A DNA stretch of 64,000 nt, from contig BTRK01000005.1 in the NCBI GenBank assembly GCA_036245805.1, positions 31,725,469 to 31,789,468 on the forward strand, in the 5' to 3' direction. Position numbers and translations under genes: made by a program. Positions 42,547-54,122 of this stretch are shown piece by piece. The stretch's first letter is position 1. Each line of letters begins with the position of its first letter. This DNA is from Pristionchus mayeri (Eukaryota > Nematoda > Chromadorea > Rhabditida > Neodiplogasteridae). The notes under the pieces were generated by a model. The model was not told the origin of the DNA. It saw only the letters and a program-made list of their open reading frames with translations, and did no database searches.

Positions 42547-45500
42547 ATGGCGAGAGTCAAATTTCCTCTGGATATGGTGAAGCGAAAGAACTGTTTGAGA
42601 GTGAGTATCTAGTAGTTTATTTTACTGTCTTGATTTCTTGAAACACTTTTACCTTTGATATTCAGGAACCACGAAGTGCCGAGCATCTTGATGCTCCGGT
42701 CCTTGAGTACATGGGAGGAGAAGAGAATCCCATGGGATTCGCGGAAAATCCGGCTTCCATGTCGCTGAACTTCAAAAATATCGAACTGTCCAAGGAGAAC
42801 CCTGAGGAGGCAAGGGAAGATTCGATTGCCAGCGACGTCAGTTGAGCAAACACTTGTTTATAACAGGATTCTGTTCGACATAGTTAGGGGTTGCAGGTGC
42901 ATGGTGCTGCATTGTTAATATCTGATTTCAACCAAGTGTTCTACTTGCTCCTTTGCTACCCATTCTCTTTTTTCAACTAGGATACGAACACATCAGTTGA
43001 TTTATTTGTGCACCATCTAGCAGAACGCTGAGATACCACAGGAGCAAAGAGATATAATTGTTCAGGCCCTTCCCCCTTCCATTGCCCAGCTTCTCCAGCC
43101 TCCGATCTTGAGTGGCACGACGAGAATGTGCTACTTGTGTGGGAAGATGGTGGATCATTTCTATGCGACACCCACTCAGCCGGAGGAACGTGCAGCTTTC
43201 CTCGCCCGAGTGAACATATCGAAGAAGTATTACAGTACTTCAATTAGGGTTGGTTTATTAACTTAATTAGTTTAGTATGATTAACTTTGCTGTTATTATT
43301 TTAATATTTAGTGTACTCTCAGGCATTGCGACGTAACCAGGCCACGGCATATTTCTGTGTCGAGCACCTCGGCGAGATCAAGCAGGAGAATCCAGACAGT
43401 TCTGGCGAGGTATCTAAAGATTTACATCTATGGATTGTGTTGAATTTGTGCAATCAATTCAAGAGACAAACTGGTATGACAAAACGAGGTGGCGGGTTGA
43501 TGTTATGTTGAGCGATTTTTTCAGACATTTATCAGTAAATAATTATTCATATTTCGAAATGTATCAGGCTGGTTTCGAGCTTCCTGCCAAGGTGAACAAG
43601 TCGAAGAGGAGGGTGAAGAAGTGCTGTCTGTGTGGCACGAGAGCGAAGGTGATCTACTCTACTCCTGCTGATCCCATCGAACGGGCAGCTTTCCTCGCTC
43701 AAGTGATCGCACTCACTGAGACGGAAAGACGGATTGTGGAGGTATGCCTGATCCTATTCATTTCTTTCAATCTATCAGATTCGTTTTTATGGTACGCGGT
43801 CATGATGCATTTCATTTGAATGTTAAGTGTACCTTAATCAGATGTATTAAATTCCCCGTAAAAATAGCAAGTCATTTTTGATTTCGCAGGTGTTGTCTCA
43901 ACTCCCGGAGGAGCGTCACTTCTGTGCTGTCCATTTCCATATCCCGAGCAATTCGATCAACGAAATGGATGGTTCTTCTCAGGTTGCTTTTAATTTTTGT
44001 TTTTTCAAACTCAAACCTTAGACATTTGTATACCATATTTAATCACAAATTTAGGAATTTGATGGGCGGAACAAATTAATTCCCTTTAGGAACCGCTGGA
44101 GTTACCTCAACTGGAGGCAATGAATGTTGCTCCGGCGGAAACTGTGAAAATTGAAGTATTTCATCTGAATCCTCATTTTTGTCCAATATTGTTTAAATAA
44201 TAGATACATGTACTCTAACAGCAAATGGGAGTATTTAATTATGATGTAATAATCTAATATTATAAGATTAATTTTTAAATTATAAACTAAATCCATTGAT
44301 ACAAATGTATTGCATTCATAGGAACCGGATTCTCCTGGTGAAGCTGTTAACGAATTCGATGCTAATGGACTCAAAGTGAGTGGACCACTTATCCATTTTG
44401 CACATGAGCTTAGTAAGTAAGAACACAGACTTCAAAGCGATACTGTATACAAATATTTCACTAATCTTTCACAGTACACGTTCTTTCTCTATACCTGGTT
44501 GAGGAGAGAGAAAGACAGAGAGAGAGAGTGTGTGTGAATTATGTTGATCGTGTGGCTACTTATCAAAACTACCATATTACACTCATCTCATTTTCTCAGG
44601 GTGTGAACTGTACCCTGTGTGCTAAGTACACGCACAACTACGTGGCCACATCTTCGATCCAAGCTCTGCGTGAGGACCTACTCGGGAAAGTGATTACCAG
44701 CACGAAGGAAGAGAAGAATCTCATCGCGGTACTCTTTCTCTTACTGATATATATTATATCTACGCTCAGCGGCACAACGAGTAATTGTGTGTTATGGTAC
44801 AAGTGTATTGACTCTCCTCACACTGAGGAAAAAATCAATAGTGGATGCTGGGGGGGGGGCGGAGGTTCAATATAAAATGTGAAAAAATTTTCTTTGCATC
44901 TTCATTTCTTCATTTTAGATATTGAAAGCGAAAAGGACACAAAGGTCCTGTAAATGCATTTTCATAGATGAAATATCGGAAACTCGTCAATGTTCCTCTA
45001 TTTTGATCTATTTAATTTTTTTGCAGCGACTGATGCATTCGACGACCCGTGCCGCCTTCTGTGCCGAACACATTCAAGATGTGAAAGTGAATGTGAGCCA
45101 ACCTAGTCGATCTGAACAGCTTTCAATTATAATAATATGTATATCACAAGTTCCGTGTTAGCGGTAGTACAGGGAGATGATAAGACCGAGGATGCCATTA
45201 TGTCTATGGTAATGCATGTACAAGATATTAATCGGAAATTCTGAGATTAACCATCTCTATTTTTCCAGGAAGAGCCTCAGAATCTGTCAACTCTTCGTCC
45301 TCGCGAGTGCTATCTGTGCGGGGATACGACGGTTCATTGGCTAGCCACGCCCATTAATCCCATCGGACTGCCCAATTTCTTCGAGAATCTGATTCTGGTT
45401 AAGCGCTCTTTCATGTATGAGGGTACTTGGGTCTTAGACTCTAAGTGTGTTCTTATCACTGTAATGGTTTGAAACTAGAAAAGTCATACAGAGAGAGTTA

Positions 45501-47551
45501 CAATTTGAAAAAAATTGGTACAGTAAGATAATGTGAATGTTCGGACATTAAAATATTCCCCATTTTAGTCACAACAGTAAATCAATTAAGATGGATGAGA
45601 ATAAGCTGTACAAGATTCAACGTTTAATCAACTGGAACGCATCTGCTTCAATCTGCACCAAACACTACAATGGACCGACGGTCTGCCATTTGTATTTATT
45701 ATTTTAGCGAACTTTTAGTCAGATAATATTTCAATAATAATACTAAAATAGATGGAGGTTCTGGAGCTGACGAGAGTGCCGGGAACGGAGCCTAAAGAGG
45801 TGGGGAAAAATTGTTTAGCCCCGGCGCGAAGCGCCGGGGCAATTTTGGCCGGGAAACGAGAAATTCCGACAGTCGGAAAGGTTCCTGAGAGGGTAGGGTA
45901 TCGACACCCCTTAAAACTCAAATCCAAGTATCCAGCTTTTGGGGATCCTCTGCGCGAGCATAGGAGATGCTAAATCCGAAATTTCAAGTCTATCACAACC
46001 GGAAGTGCCTCAGGCTGACTCCGATTTTTGTCGGTTTTGCGATGCCCCGGTTTTTTTGAGTTGGTGCCGCGAGCATCGTAGAGAGACATGCTATAGCTCA
46101 TTCGATAGAGCGTAGTCGGTTGCCCGCCTGGAGACTTTTCAGAATTGTAAAATTCCGTCTGCAAAGGTGCGAAAAAGACCTCCAAAGTTCGAAATTTTGA
46201 GCCCTTTGGCAGCTCGGCCACATTTTCGGCTAAGCTCTCAATGGAAAATCCAAGTTCCTACCGGCCTACAGTAGACTAATATTGATACGGCGAATCCAAT
46301 GAGCATAATTTCGAAAATAATGGTTTCCATCTGTAGGTGCTAGCACTTTTCAAACATTTTCCCGCGCGAATTTATCCCTCTGCCTTCTCCTTCCCTCTCC
46401 CTCCCCCGCGCCTCACAGGTCGTAAACAAGGCGAGTCGTCTCAAGTTGTCAACAAACTTTGGAAACGAAATACAAATTCGAAGATAGGGTTACATGAGTA
46501 TCATATTTGGAATCGCCGTGTTGAATAACCCAAGACGGCATGGTTTGTTGGGGTCGAACGGGTACTTTCAGTTTTGCACCTTTGAACCCTCTGGGTGAGG
46601 AGATGGAACATGAGGGAGTTGAAAGCTTCCGACCCGTGTTACTGTACAATTGTCCACGTAGAAAACACCTAGTGAGGCGATGTAATCATACTAGCCATTG
46701 CCAACTTTCTTGAAGATGGCACAGTCGCTTCTCGACAGGATGAATCGTGACATCCAAAATAGACGAATTATGATGGGGAGGAGGATGATACAATTATCTC
46801 AACAGATTTTGATCACGAGAAATAGCAAAAGCCCTTAGTTTTGCCAATGCTTTCCCATCACTATCCTTTCAAGGCCTGTAAGCAGAAATTGGTAATCACG
46901 AAAACAAATCATTCGCTCCGCGTCAATAAAAGTCCCGAGGTCCACCTTCCGTGGGAAGGTGGCGTATCCTGTCTTTGCAAGCAAAGTCAACACCTGAGTG
47001 AATTTTGGCAAAATATCAATTCAATGAAAGGAATTAGATCCTACTACACAAAACAATCAGTTCAATAAAAGTCCCGGGATCAACAGCCAAAATTCTCTCA
47101 CTATTTTTGACAATCTCTGTCACAATGTTATAATAAGATTTAATAACAAACTAATACAGATTAATTATTTTTATGCTTCTTGAAATTTCATAAAATAGTG
47201 ATATAATTTTGGCTCCCGGGACTTTTATTGAACTGATTGTTTTGTGTAGTAGGATCTAATTCCTTTCATTGAATTGATATTTTGCCAAAATTCACTCAGG
47301 TGTTGACTTTGCTTGCAAAGACAGGATACGCCACCTTCCCACGGAAGGAGGATTTCTATTAGGTTCTAAATTTATGTTTTTTCCGATTAGAGAAGCTTAT
47401 AAACCACAAAAAATTATGTGAATGTGAAACGATAAATTTCGTTCAGAGATCGCCTCCAGCTCAGAAGAAGAAGAGAGTCAGATACGAACCGAGTGAGCCT
47501 GATTCTGAGACGAGTGAGGATGAGAAACCCGGCCCCTCCCGCAGTGGATAA
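42547..47551 (+). CDS. LIN-15A/LIN-56-like protein with five C2CH fingers, gene 2
   Basis: Exons: 42547-42600, 42666-42836, 43024-43248, 43323-43409, 43568-43741, 43890-43982, 44090-44155, 44322-44375, 44600-44728, 45027-45086, 45173-45208, 45269-45397, 45591-45680, 45752-45799 and 47447-47551. All joints keep frame. Half-fingers alternate with splice sites: CYLCGKM/FCVEH, CCLCGTR/FCAVH, CTLCAKY/FCAEH and CYLCGDT/ICTKH, plus a possible further Cys pair; each has a middle ..TP..P..R..FL..V and a C-x2-H end. An acidic segment with VKIE precedes the later fingers. The tail, RSPPAQKKKRVRYEPSEPDSE, is basic then acidic, as in gene 1. Likely a nuclear DNA- or chromatin-binding regulator; target unknown. 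The last intron (45800-47446) holds repeats. Confidence 0.7.
45800..47446. repeat. Repeat-filled last intron of finger gene 2
   Basis: Near 45818 lies a GC hairpin (GCCCCGGCGCGAAGCGCCGGGGC). From about 46925 to 47077 and 47214 to 47347 there is an inverted repeat with about 135-bp arms (AAAGTCCCG, CCTTCCGTGGGAAGGTGG, TTTTGCCAAAATTCACTCAGG). Between 45950 and 46900 the DNA has no coherent exon and looks like an older inserted repeat. No coding gene seen. Confidence 0.6.
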
Positions 47552-48539
47552 ATGACCCTAGAAATTTCTGAACCTGTCTATCTGTTTTTGCCCAACTAAA
47601 TTCCATTCGTCTTGTTTTTCGATTGTTCTACATCCCTTCCAATCCTTCATTCATTCTGATAATTCGCTGGGCCAGAACGGAAAGTTTTGATTTTTCACAT
47701 TACGAACTCACTTGATAATCATTGTTTGTAGAATCTGTCGCGAAATGTTTCGTGAGTGGTTTCATATAGTCAATGATTCTTTGAAGTTCCATCACTCGTT
47801 GTTGAGATTGTTCAATCGTTGTTAACCCATGTTATAACTTGATTGTTGTTAAGAAGATTAAGATTAATATATTTGTTTGTTCAAATTTTGTAACATAAAT
47901 TTACCAGGAGGAAGCAGTTATGAATCTGCTTGTCTACCTCTATTTCTGGAATCCATTTAGTATGCCGGAACCGAAGGAAGAACCTCTGAATGGCTTCACT
48001 TCGAATAAGGGAAGACGCCGAAGAAAAACTGGACCAAAGCAGCAGATTTGGGTATGCAATTGTATCAGTCTTTCCGAAATGGCAATGATAATGATATGAT
48101 GAAAATATACGTTCAAAGTAAGCTCATGATAATATTTTCACTGAAAATACTTATAACTCCCTTCAAATCTTTTAAATCGATTTTCGTTAATTTCAGAACG
48201 CTCCGATTTCCGTTGATCACGTGGAGAAATCGAGTATGAGGATGCACGCCTGCCCGCAGTGTAGAGTGAGCGCTTTAAAGTTACTCAACGAGGAGGAAAC
48301 ATACCCCCCCCCCCCACTTATTATTCATTCACTGTCACGTAAAGGATGACTGAGTGCGGAGAACAGGAATTTATAATAATGTCAAAATGAATAACGGCGC
48401 CATGGAAGATAATAATACCCAGTACCCTCGGTCGCTCGGTTGGTTCCGACATATAAGTGTCTTCACCATCATGTGTACATAAGTAAGAAAAAAAGCATGT
48501 TTGCGTTTGAGTATAATAATAATAATAATAACTAGCGAC

Positions 48540-49205
48540 TTCCGTCGCTACGTGGTTCGCGGGGTTGTGTGATAATGATAAATGTTGTTCACGACTGGTA
48601 GAGCATGCTTAAAACGTTGTAAAAGGCTCACGCTGCGGGGAGTGAGAGCAGGTTGGGAAGCATTTTTGAATAAATTCAACAAGGAATGTCAGTCAACCAC
48701 GTTTGGTACAGTTTTATGCATGAAAATATAATTGTACGCGACTGGTGAGAGCCTGCTTAAAACGTTGTAAAAGGCTCGTGAGGCCTCAGGCGATCCGAAA
48801 AAGTTGGAATGGGGCTTCGAACCATTCCAACTTTTTCGAATCGCCCTCGGCCTCACGAGCCTTTCATAACGCTCACGCTGCGGGGAGTGAGAGCAGGTTG
48901 GGAAGCATTTTTGAATAAATTTCGCAAGGAATGTCAGTCAACCACGTTTGGTACAGTTTTATGCATGAAAATATAATTGTAAGCGACTGGTGAGAGCCTG
49001 CTTAAAACGTTGTAAAAGGCTAGTGAGGCTTCGGGCGATCAGAAAAAGTTGGAATGGGGCTTCGCCACGGAAGCATTTTTGAATAAATTCCGCAAGGAAT
49101 GTCAGTCAACCACGTTTGGTACCATTTTTATGCATGAAAATATAATTGTAAGCGACTGGTGAGAGCCTGCTTAAAACGTTGTAAAAGGCTCGTGAGGCCT
49201 CGCAG
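48540..49205 (+). repeat. Tandem hairpin repeat, three to four units
   Basis: Units share ACTGGTGAGAGCCTGCTTAA, AACGTTGTAAAAGGCTCGTG and GGAATGTCAGTCAACCACGT, with an internal hairpin (AAAAAGTTGGAATGGGGCTT and complement) complete in only one unit. The left end, CTAGCGACTTCCGTCGCTACG, is the terminus also seen at 34020-34036 in the opposite orientation. Confidence 0.7.
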
Positions 49206-49382
49206 CAGTGCTATATTCAAAATTGTTGATAACTGAACCGCTGTTTACCTAGGAGAATGAATCTCTGGGTGTTAGCGATACTAATAATGCGAGTTATTGC
49301 CGAAAAAACGAGAATTACGTAAAATTGAATAGTAATGATGTAAGGCCAATATTAAAAGTAGAGGCCACGGGAGTAAGAATGG

Positions 49383-49830
49383 TGGTCTAGGTCCGGGGTC
49401 TGGGCGACGACTTTGAAGCGTATGGCCAAAAAGCGATTATTGCATCATGTCACATAATGATGACGTAATACCAAATTTTGAAAGAGCTCACTCTGGGCAG
49501 TCGAATGGTCAAGGTCTGGGGTCTGGATGACCACTTTGAAGCGATTTATGGACAAAAAACGATTATTGCATCATGTTGCATAATGATGACGTAATACCAA
49601 ATTTTGAAATAGCTAACTCTGGGGAGTCGAATGGTCAAGGTCCGAGGTCTCTACGACCACTTTTAAACGATTTATGGCCAAAAAAAGATTAGTGCATCAT
49701 GTTGCATAATGATGACGTAATACCAAATTTTGAAAGTACTCGCCAGGGGCGTTATAATAGTCAAGGTCCGAGGTCTGGGTGATGCCTGGGAGTCGAGATA
49801 TTACATTATTGCATCATCATGACGTAATGA
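49383..49830 (+). repeat. Tandem repeat, ~123-bp unit, about four copies
   Basis: Copies start near 49383, 49505, 49631 and 49752. Each contains TGGTCAAGGTCYGRGGTCT, ACCACTTTGAAGCGATTTAT, and ATTGCATCAT..TGCATAATGATGACGTAATACC. The last copy degenerates into ATGATGACG-type palindromes, then a (CAGA)n-like stretch (49940-49985). Intron of finger gene 3. Confidence 0.75.
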
Positions 49831-52322
49831 TGATGCAATCGATGATGCAATAGAAAGCGCTCGTCGAGTGGAGTCGATTGGTACCCTAGTTGTAGGTGTA
49901 CGATGAGTTTGAAGTGAGTTATGAGCTAAAGACGGGAGCGTGACCGACACACAAACAGACAAACAGACGAACTAACAGACAGACATCTTGTTTTTTTCTA
50001 CATTGTAATATTTATGCTATTTCTTTCTGAAATAACGTGGAAAAACATGAACATAGATGATACGTTAATTACGATTAAAATGACGAGTGGAAAAAATGGG
50101 ACGATAGGGCCAGGGGGATCTATTCAGGGGAACTGGTTTGGGAACAGGAACTGGTCTTGGATAATTCAATATAGACGTATAATTGCATCGGTCATTCCTC
50201 TCTCTCATTGTAGAGAGCACACACGGGATGCTCCGGTCTCACACAACATCTAACGAACGCACATAACCTGACACTCACTGAGGTTAACCATATGATTTTG
50301 CCCTCTCTTTGTGTGCTTAATTCTGTAAAAACAGCAGACCGTAATCGATATGATGGAGCAGGTTAATTGTAGGCCGGTCGTTGGATTCACTGTGAGGCGT
50401 GCGGATCGAACTTCGGAAGTGACTGCTCCTGGCGTAAACATTGCCACGATACAGTAGGTTGCGGCCGTATTAGTTTACGATTGAATCTAATCGCAAATTG
50501 CTAAAGTCTGTCCGGTTATCCTCCCCAGGATTGCCCGAAATTGGATGTATCGATTCGGTGGTGGGAGAAGAAAGGAGAGGAGGGGCGAAACGAGGATAAG
50601 GATAAGTCGATCGATGAGGTGGTAGATTTATGGTCGCGTACAATCTGTAATTTTCAATCTAATTTGCTAGATACTATTGCAGAGTCACATGCAGGTTGTC
50701 GGGAGTCAAATATATACGCGAACCGAGAGGGATGAAGTGCCAGTAGATGTCAAGATCGAGCCAAAGGATGATTTTCCCGATATCAAGCAAGAAGAGCCCA
50801 TTGCAGATGTGAGTGAATGGTAGTTCATGAAAATATGTTAGGTCTAAAGTTGGATCTAAGAATTCTAAAGAGTGTAATCTGTGGTGAGAAGTTATCTAAG
50901 AAAATGTGAAGAACATACTCGATTTCAAAATAATTTTCTGAACTTTTCCTTCAGATGTTCTGTCCAGCTACTGGCCATTCACGTCCAATTGATCAGCGGG
51001 AAAGAAATTGGAGGGAAAGGGATTCACTGAGTATTCAATATGTCGGATCTTGCAGAATGAGCCAATGCCAGTTGTGAGTTTGTTCATTGCTTAACTGAAA
51101 AGTTAAATATATTTTATTTTACTTTTCTACTGCTTTACACCTAGCATAATTAGCGTTTCACGAGATACGGAAATTGCTCCCATTCCAGAGTGACTGCAAT
51201 ACGCTTGAAGCGGCGATGCGATTGCCTCTACTTCCTACATTCTACGCACCTGTAGGAGTTTCCGGAATACTTCCGGTAAATATACAAAGGCTTAATCTGA
51301 GCTGAACAATCTGACAATAATCATGCTCATATATTTTCAAAGAGTTGCGTTCAGGTGTTCTGTACAGTTACTGGAGATTCTCGTCCAATCGATCAGCCAG
51401 GAATGCATGTGGAGAGAGAAGAGTTGGCTGAGTCACCTCAGATCAAGCAGAATGATCCTACGAAAGATGTGCGTTTGTTCACATTTCCTGTGTCATTGTG
51501 CTTTACATGTATTAGGGTGTTTCAAAAGTTCGTTCGTTTATTTTTCGGAAGAATGCAAAATCCGCAGCACTGATTGTGCATCCCAAATAAAATCAATGTT
51601 GAATAGAGTTAGCATTACACATTCACATAACCCATGGAATTTTGATCAGCTGCTCTCTTCGGTTTTCAAGAACAATTTATGTGATGAGTACTTTGGTAAA
51701 CCAAAATCAAGTTTTCGTCTTTATTTTTTTTCCTGCGCTGGGGCACGAATATATTATATCTTTAACTAATTATTATGGAAACAGAAGAGTCCCCAATTAT
51801 TTTAGTGCGCTTCACTAGCGCCTTTGAATTGTATTTTATGAACGCGAGCATTCATTACTGATCACAATGAAACGCAAAAGTGGAAGATCTTTATTTAAGC
51901 GATCAAATCGAATCGTAGTTTCAATATGCGCTAATTGGAGGTACTTAGTGGTACTCCATATTACGTTGAACATTTGGCGAGCCTGTAGGTAAAAATATTA
52001 ACTATTAATTATTTGATTGAATGCGAAATTTCATCGAAAAAGCGGAAAGTATGGTTCCGGATTTTTACTATTTTGTATTGTTGTAGAGAGAATTGTAGAC
52101 CGATTAATCCTAGATTCAAGATATAAATTAAGTTAATCATGTGCGATAAAACTGCGAAGAAACTAAGATGATGACATGAAGAAGAAGCCTATCACAAAGA
52201 ATTAAAAATTGACGAAAACGTGATTTTGGGTCACTGCAGTACCCATCACATAAACTTTTCTATAAAATCTGGGAGTGCAGTTGATGTAAATTCCATGGGT
52301 GAAGCGTTTGGGTAATGGTTAC

Positions 52323-54122
52323 GTTTGGGTAAATCCAATCCCCAAGGAACTGTAGCCTACTCCGTTGCCTGTAAAGCTGCCCGGACGAGTCTCGTCGATG
52401 ACATCAGGAAGCGAAAGGAGGCACAAGCACGGCAAGCAGCAACCATGGGAAGGAGCATCGTGAAGAGCATGCTGAGTCTGCACACCTCAAAGAAGCGCCT
52501 CCTCGTCCCCGACCCTGTCACTGGTGCTCTCTCTCAAGCAGCCACCGAGACAGCTGTCCAGTGCTTCTTCGAGGATCTCTACACCCCTGCAGTTCAGGTC
52601 CCACTCGCAATCCCCCCTCAACCACCCGATCCACTTCCGCCCTTCCTACCCGATGAGGTCATCGAAGCGATGTCTCTACTCAAGTGTGGTCACTCCCCCG
52701 GGTCGGATGGCATTCTCCCTGATATGCTATTCCACTCGCGACACCACCTCGCCCCCATCATCGCTGATCTCCTCAACTATCTGGTAGAAGATGAAGCCGT
52801 CCCACGCGATTTGACCGAAGCAGTGGTTACTCTTCTGCACAAGAAAGGAGATCCCACCAACGTAAAAAAAAAAAAAAACTTCCGCCCCATCTCCTTGCTC
52901 ACCGTAACCCTGAAAACCATGACCAAGGTGATTCTGAAAAGAGGCGGTGCTCGAAGAGACTGAGTCGTCCACCCAAACCGGTTTCCGGAGCGGGTACAGC
53001 ACCCTCGACAACCTGCATTCCATCAAGCAGGTCGCAGAAAGAACCTCGGAATACGGTATCCCGGTCTATTTCGCATTCGTCGACTTCAAGAAAGCTTTCG
53101 ATTGCGTGGAATGGAGTGCATGTTGGCAAGCCCTCTACTCGTTCGGAGCCCATCCTACCCTCGTCCACCTGCTGCGCCGCATCTACGAGTCTTCCTCTAC
53201 ACTCATCAGAGTAAACGAGGAACTCGTACCAGTCACTGTGCGAAGAGGAGTCAGGCAAGGGGATACCCTCTCCCCTCGTCTCTTGAATGCAGTGCTTCGC
53301 TCAGCCATGAATGACATCGACTGGGAGAACGACGGGATTCGAATTGATGGAAGGAATTTTTGCCACTTGGAATACGCCGATGACGTAGCGGAAATGGAGA
53401 GAATGATGAAAAAGCTGATGGACGCTTGCAGTAGAGTTGGTCTCGAGGTGAATTCAAATAAGACCAACCTACTCACCTCCTGTACAACAACCCGGAATCC
53501 AATCATTATCGACAATCTACAGTTCGATTTCGTTGAATCAGCCATCTATCTCGTAGGGAAGATCAGTCTCCCACTTGATCACTCTGACGAGATCGTACAC
53601 AGGATTCGACTAGGGTGGTTCACCTGGAGCAAGCTCTCCCATCTGCTGTCCTCCCGCCTTCTACCCATCAAGACCAGAAGAAGAGTCTTCGAGAGCTGCG
53701 TCACGGCTACCGTACTCTACGGAAGCGAAGTTTGGGCGCTGAGGGCGAGTGAGAAAGAGCGGCTGAGTGTTACCCAAAGAAAGACGGAGAGGAAGATGCT
53801 GGGAGTCACGCTGAAAGATGGCTGGAGGAATGAACGCGTGCGTGGGATCACGAAGCTGAGGGATTGGATCGAGGAAGGACTGAAAAGGAAAGCGCGCTGG
53901 GCCCTCAAGGTCAGGAGAATGGGACTGGAGCAGTGGAGCCGTGCCACTACGGTGTGGACGCTATACAATAGGAAGCGCCCCTCTGGGAAGCCTCACATAC
54001 GATGGAGAGATGATTTGACCCGAGCTATTGGCAAACACTGGTGGAATGCAACTTATGAAGAGTACCGCCCCATCCTGATCTGAGCACCTATTGCCTGACA
54101 TGATAAATTGATTGATTGATTG
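52323..54122 (+). mobile_element. 5'-truncated RTE LINE
   Basis: Flanked by the 9-bp target duplication AATGGTTAC (52314-52322 and 54123-54131) and ending in (ATTG)n. It begins in the linker between endonuclease and reverse transcriptase, so more than a third of the protein is missing. Same family as 29123-32031. Confidence 0.85.
52325..54083 (+). pseudogene. RTE reverse transcriptase, truncated and frameshifted
   Basis: Two overlapping frames (52325-52963 and 52947-54083) match the 950-codon RTE protein from about residue 370 to its end. There is a frameshift near 52943. An A14 run at 52864-52877 puts four Lys where the intact copy has NIGN. About nine residues after YADDV are deleted, removing part of the catalytic region. 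It cannot encode a working enzyme. Confidence 0.85.

Noticed and set aside
46070..46140. Possible tRNA (TAGCTCATTCGATAGAGCG)
   Set aside because: The A-box-like part is good, but there is no B box or acceptor stem downstream.
48505..48535. (ATA)n stretch as an origin or regulatory site
   Set aside because: A simple microsatellite; nothing else supports a function.
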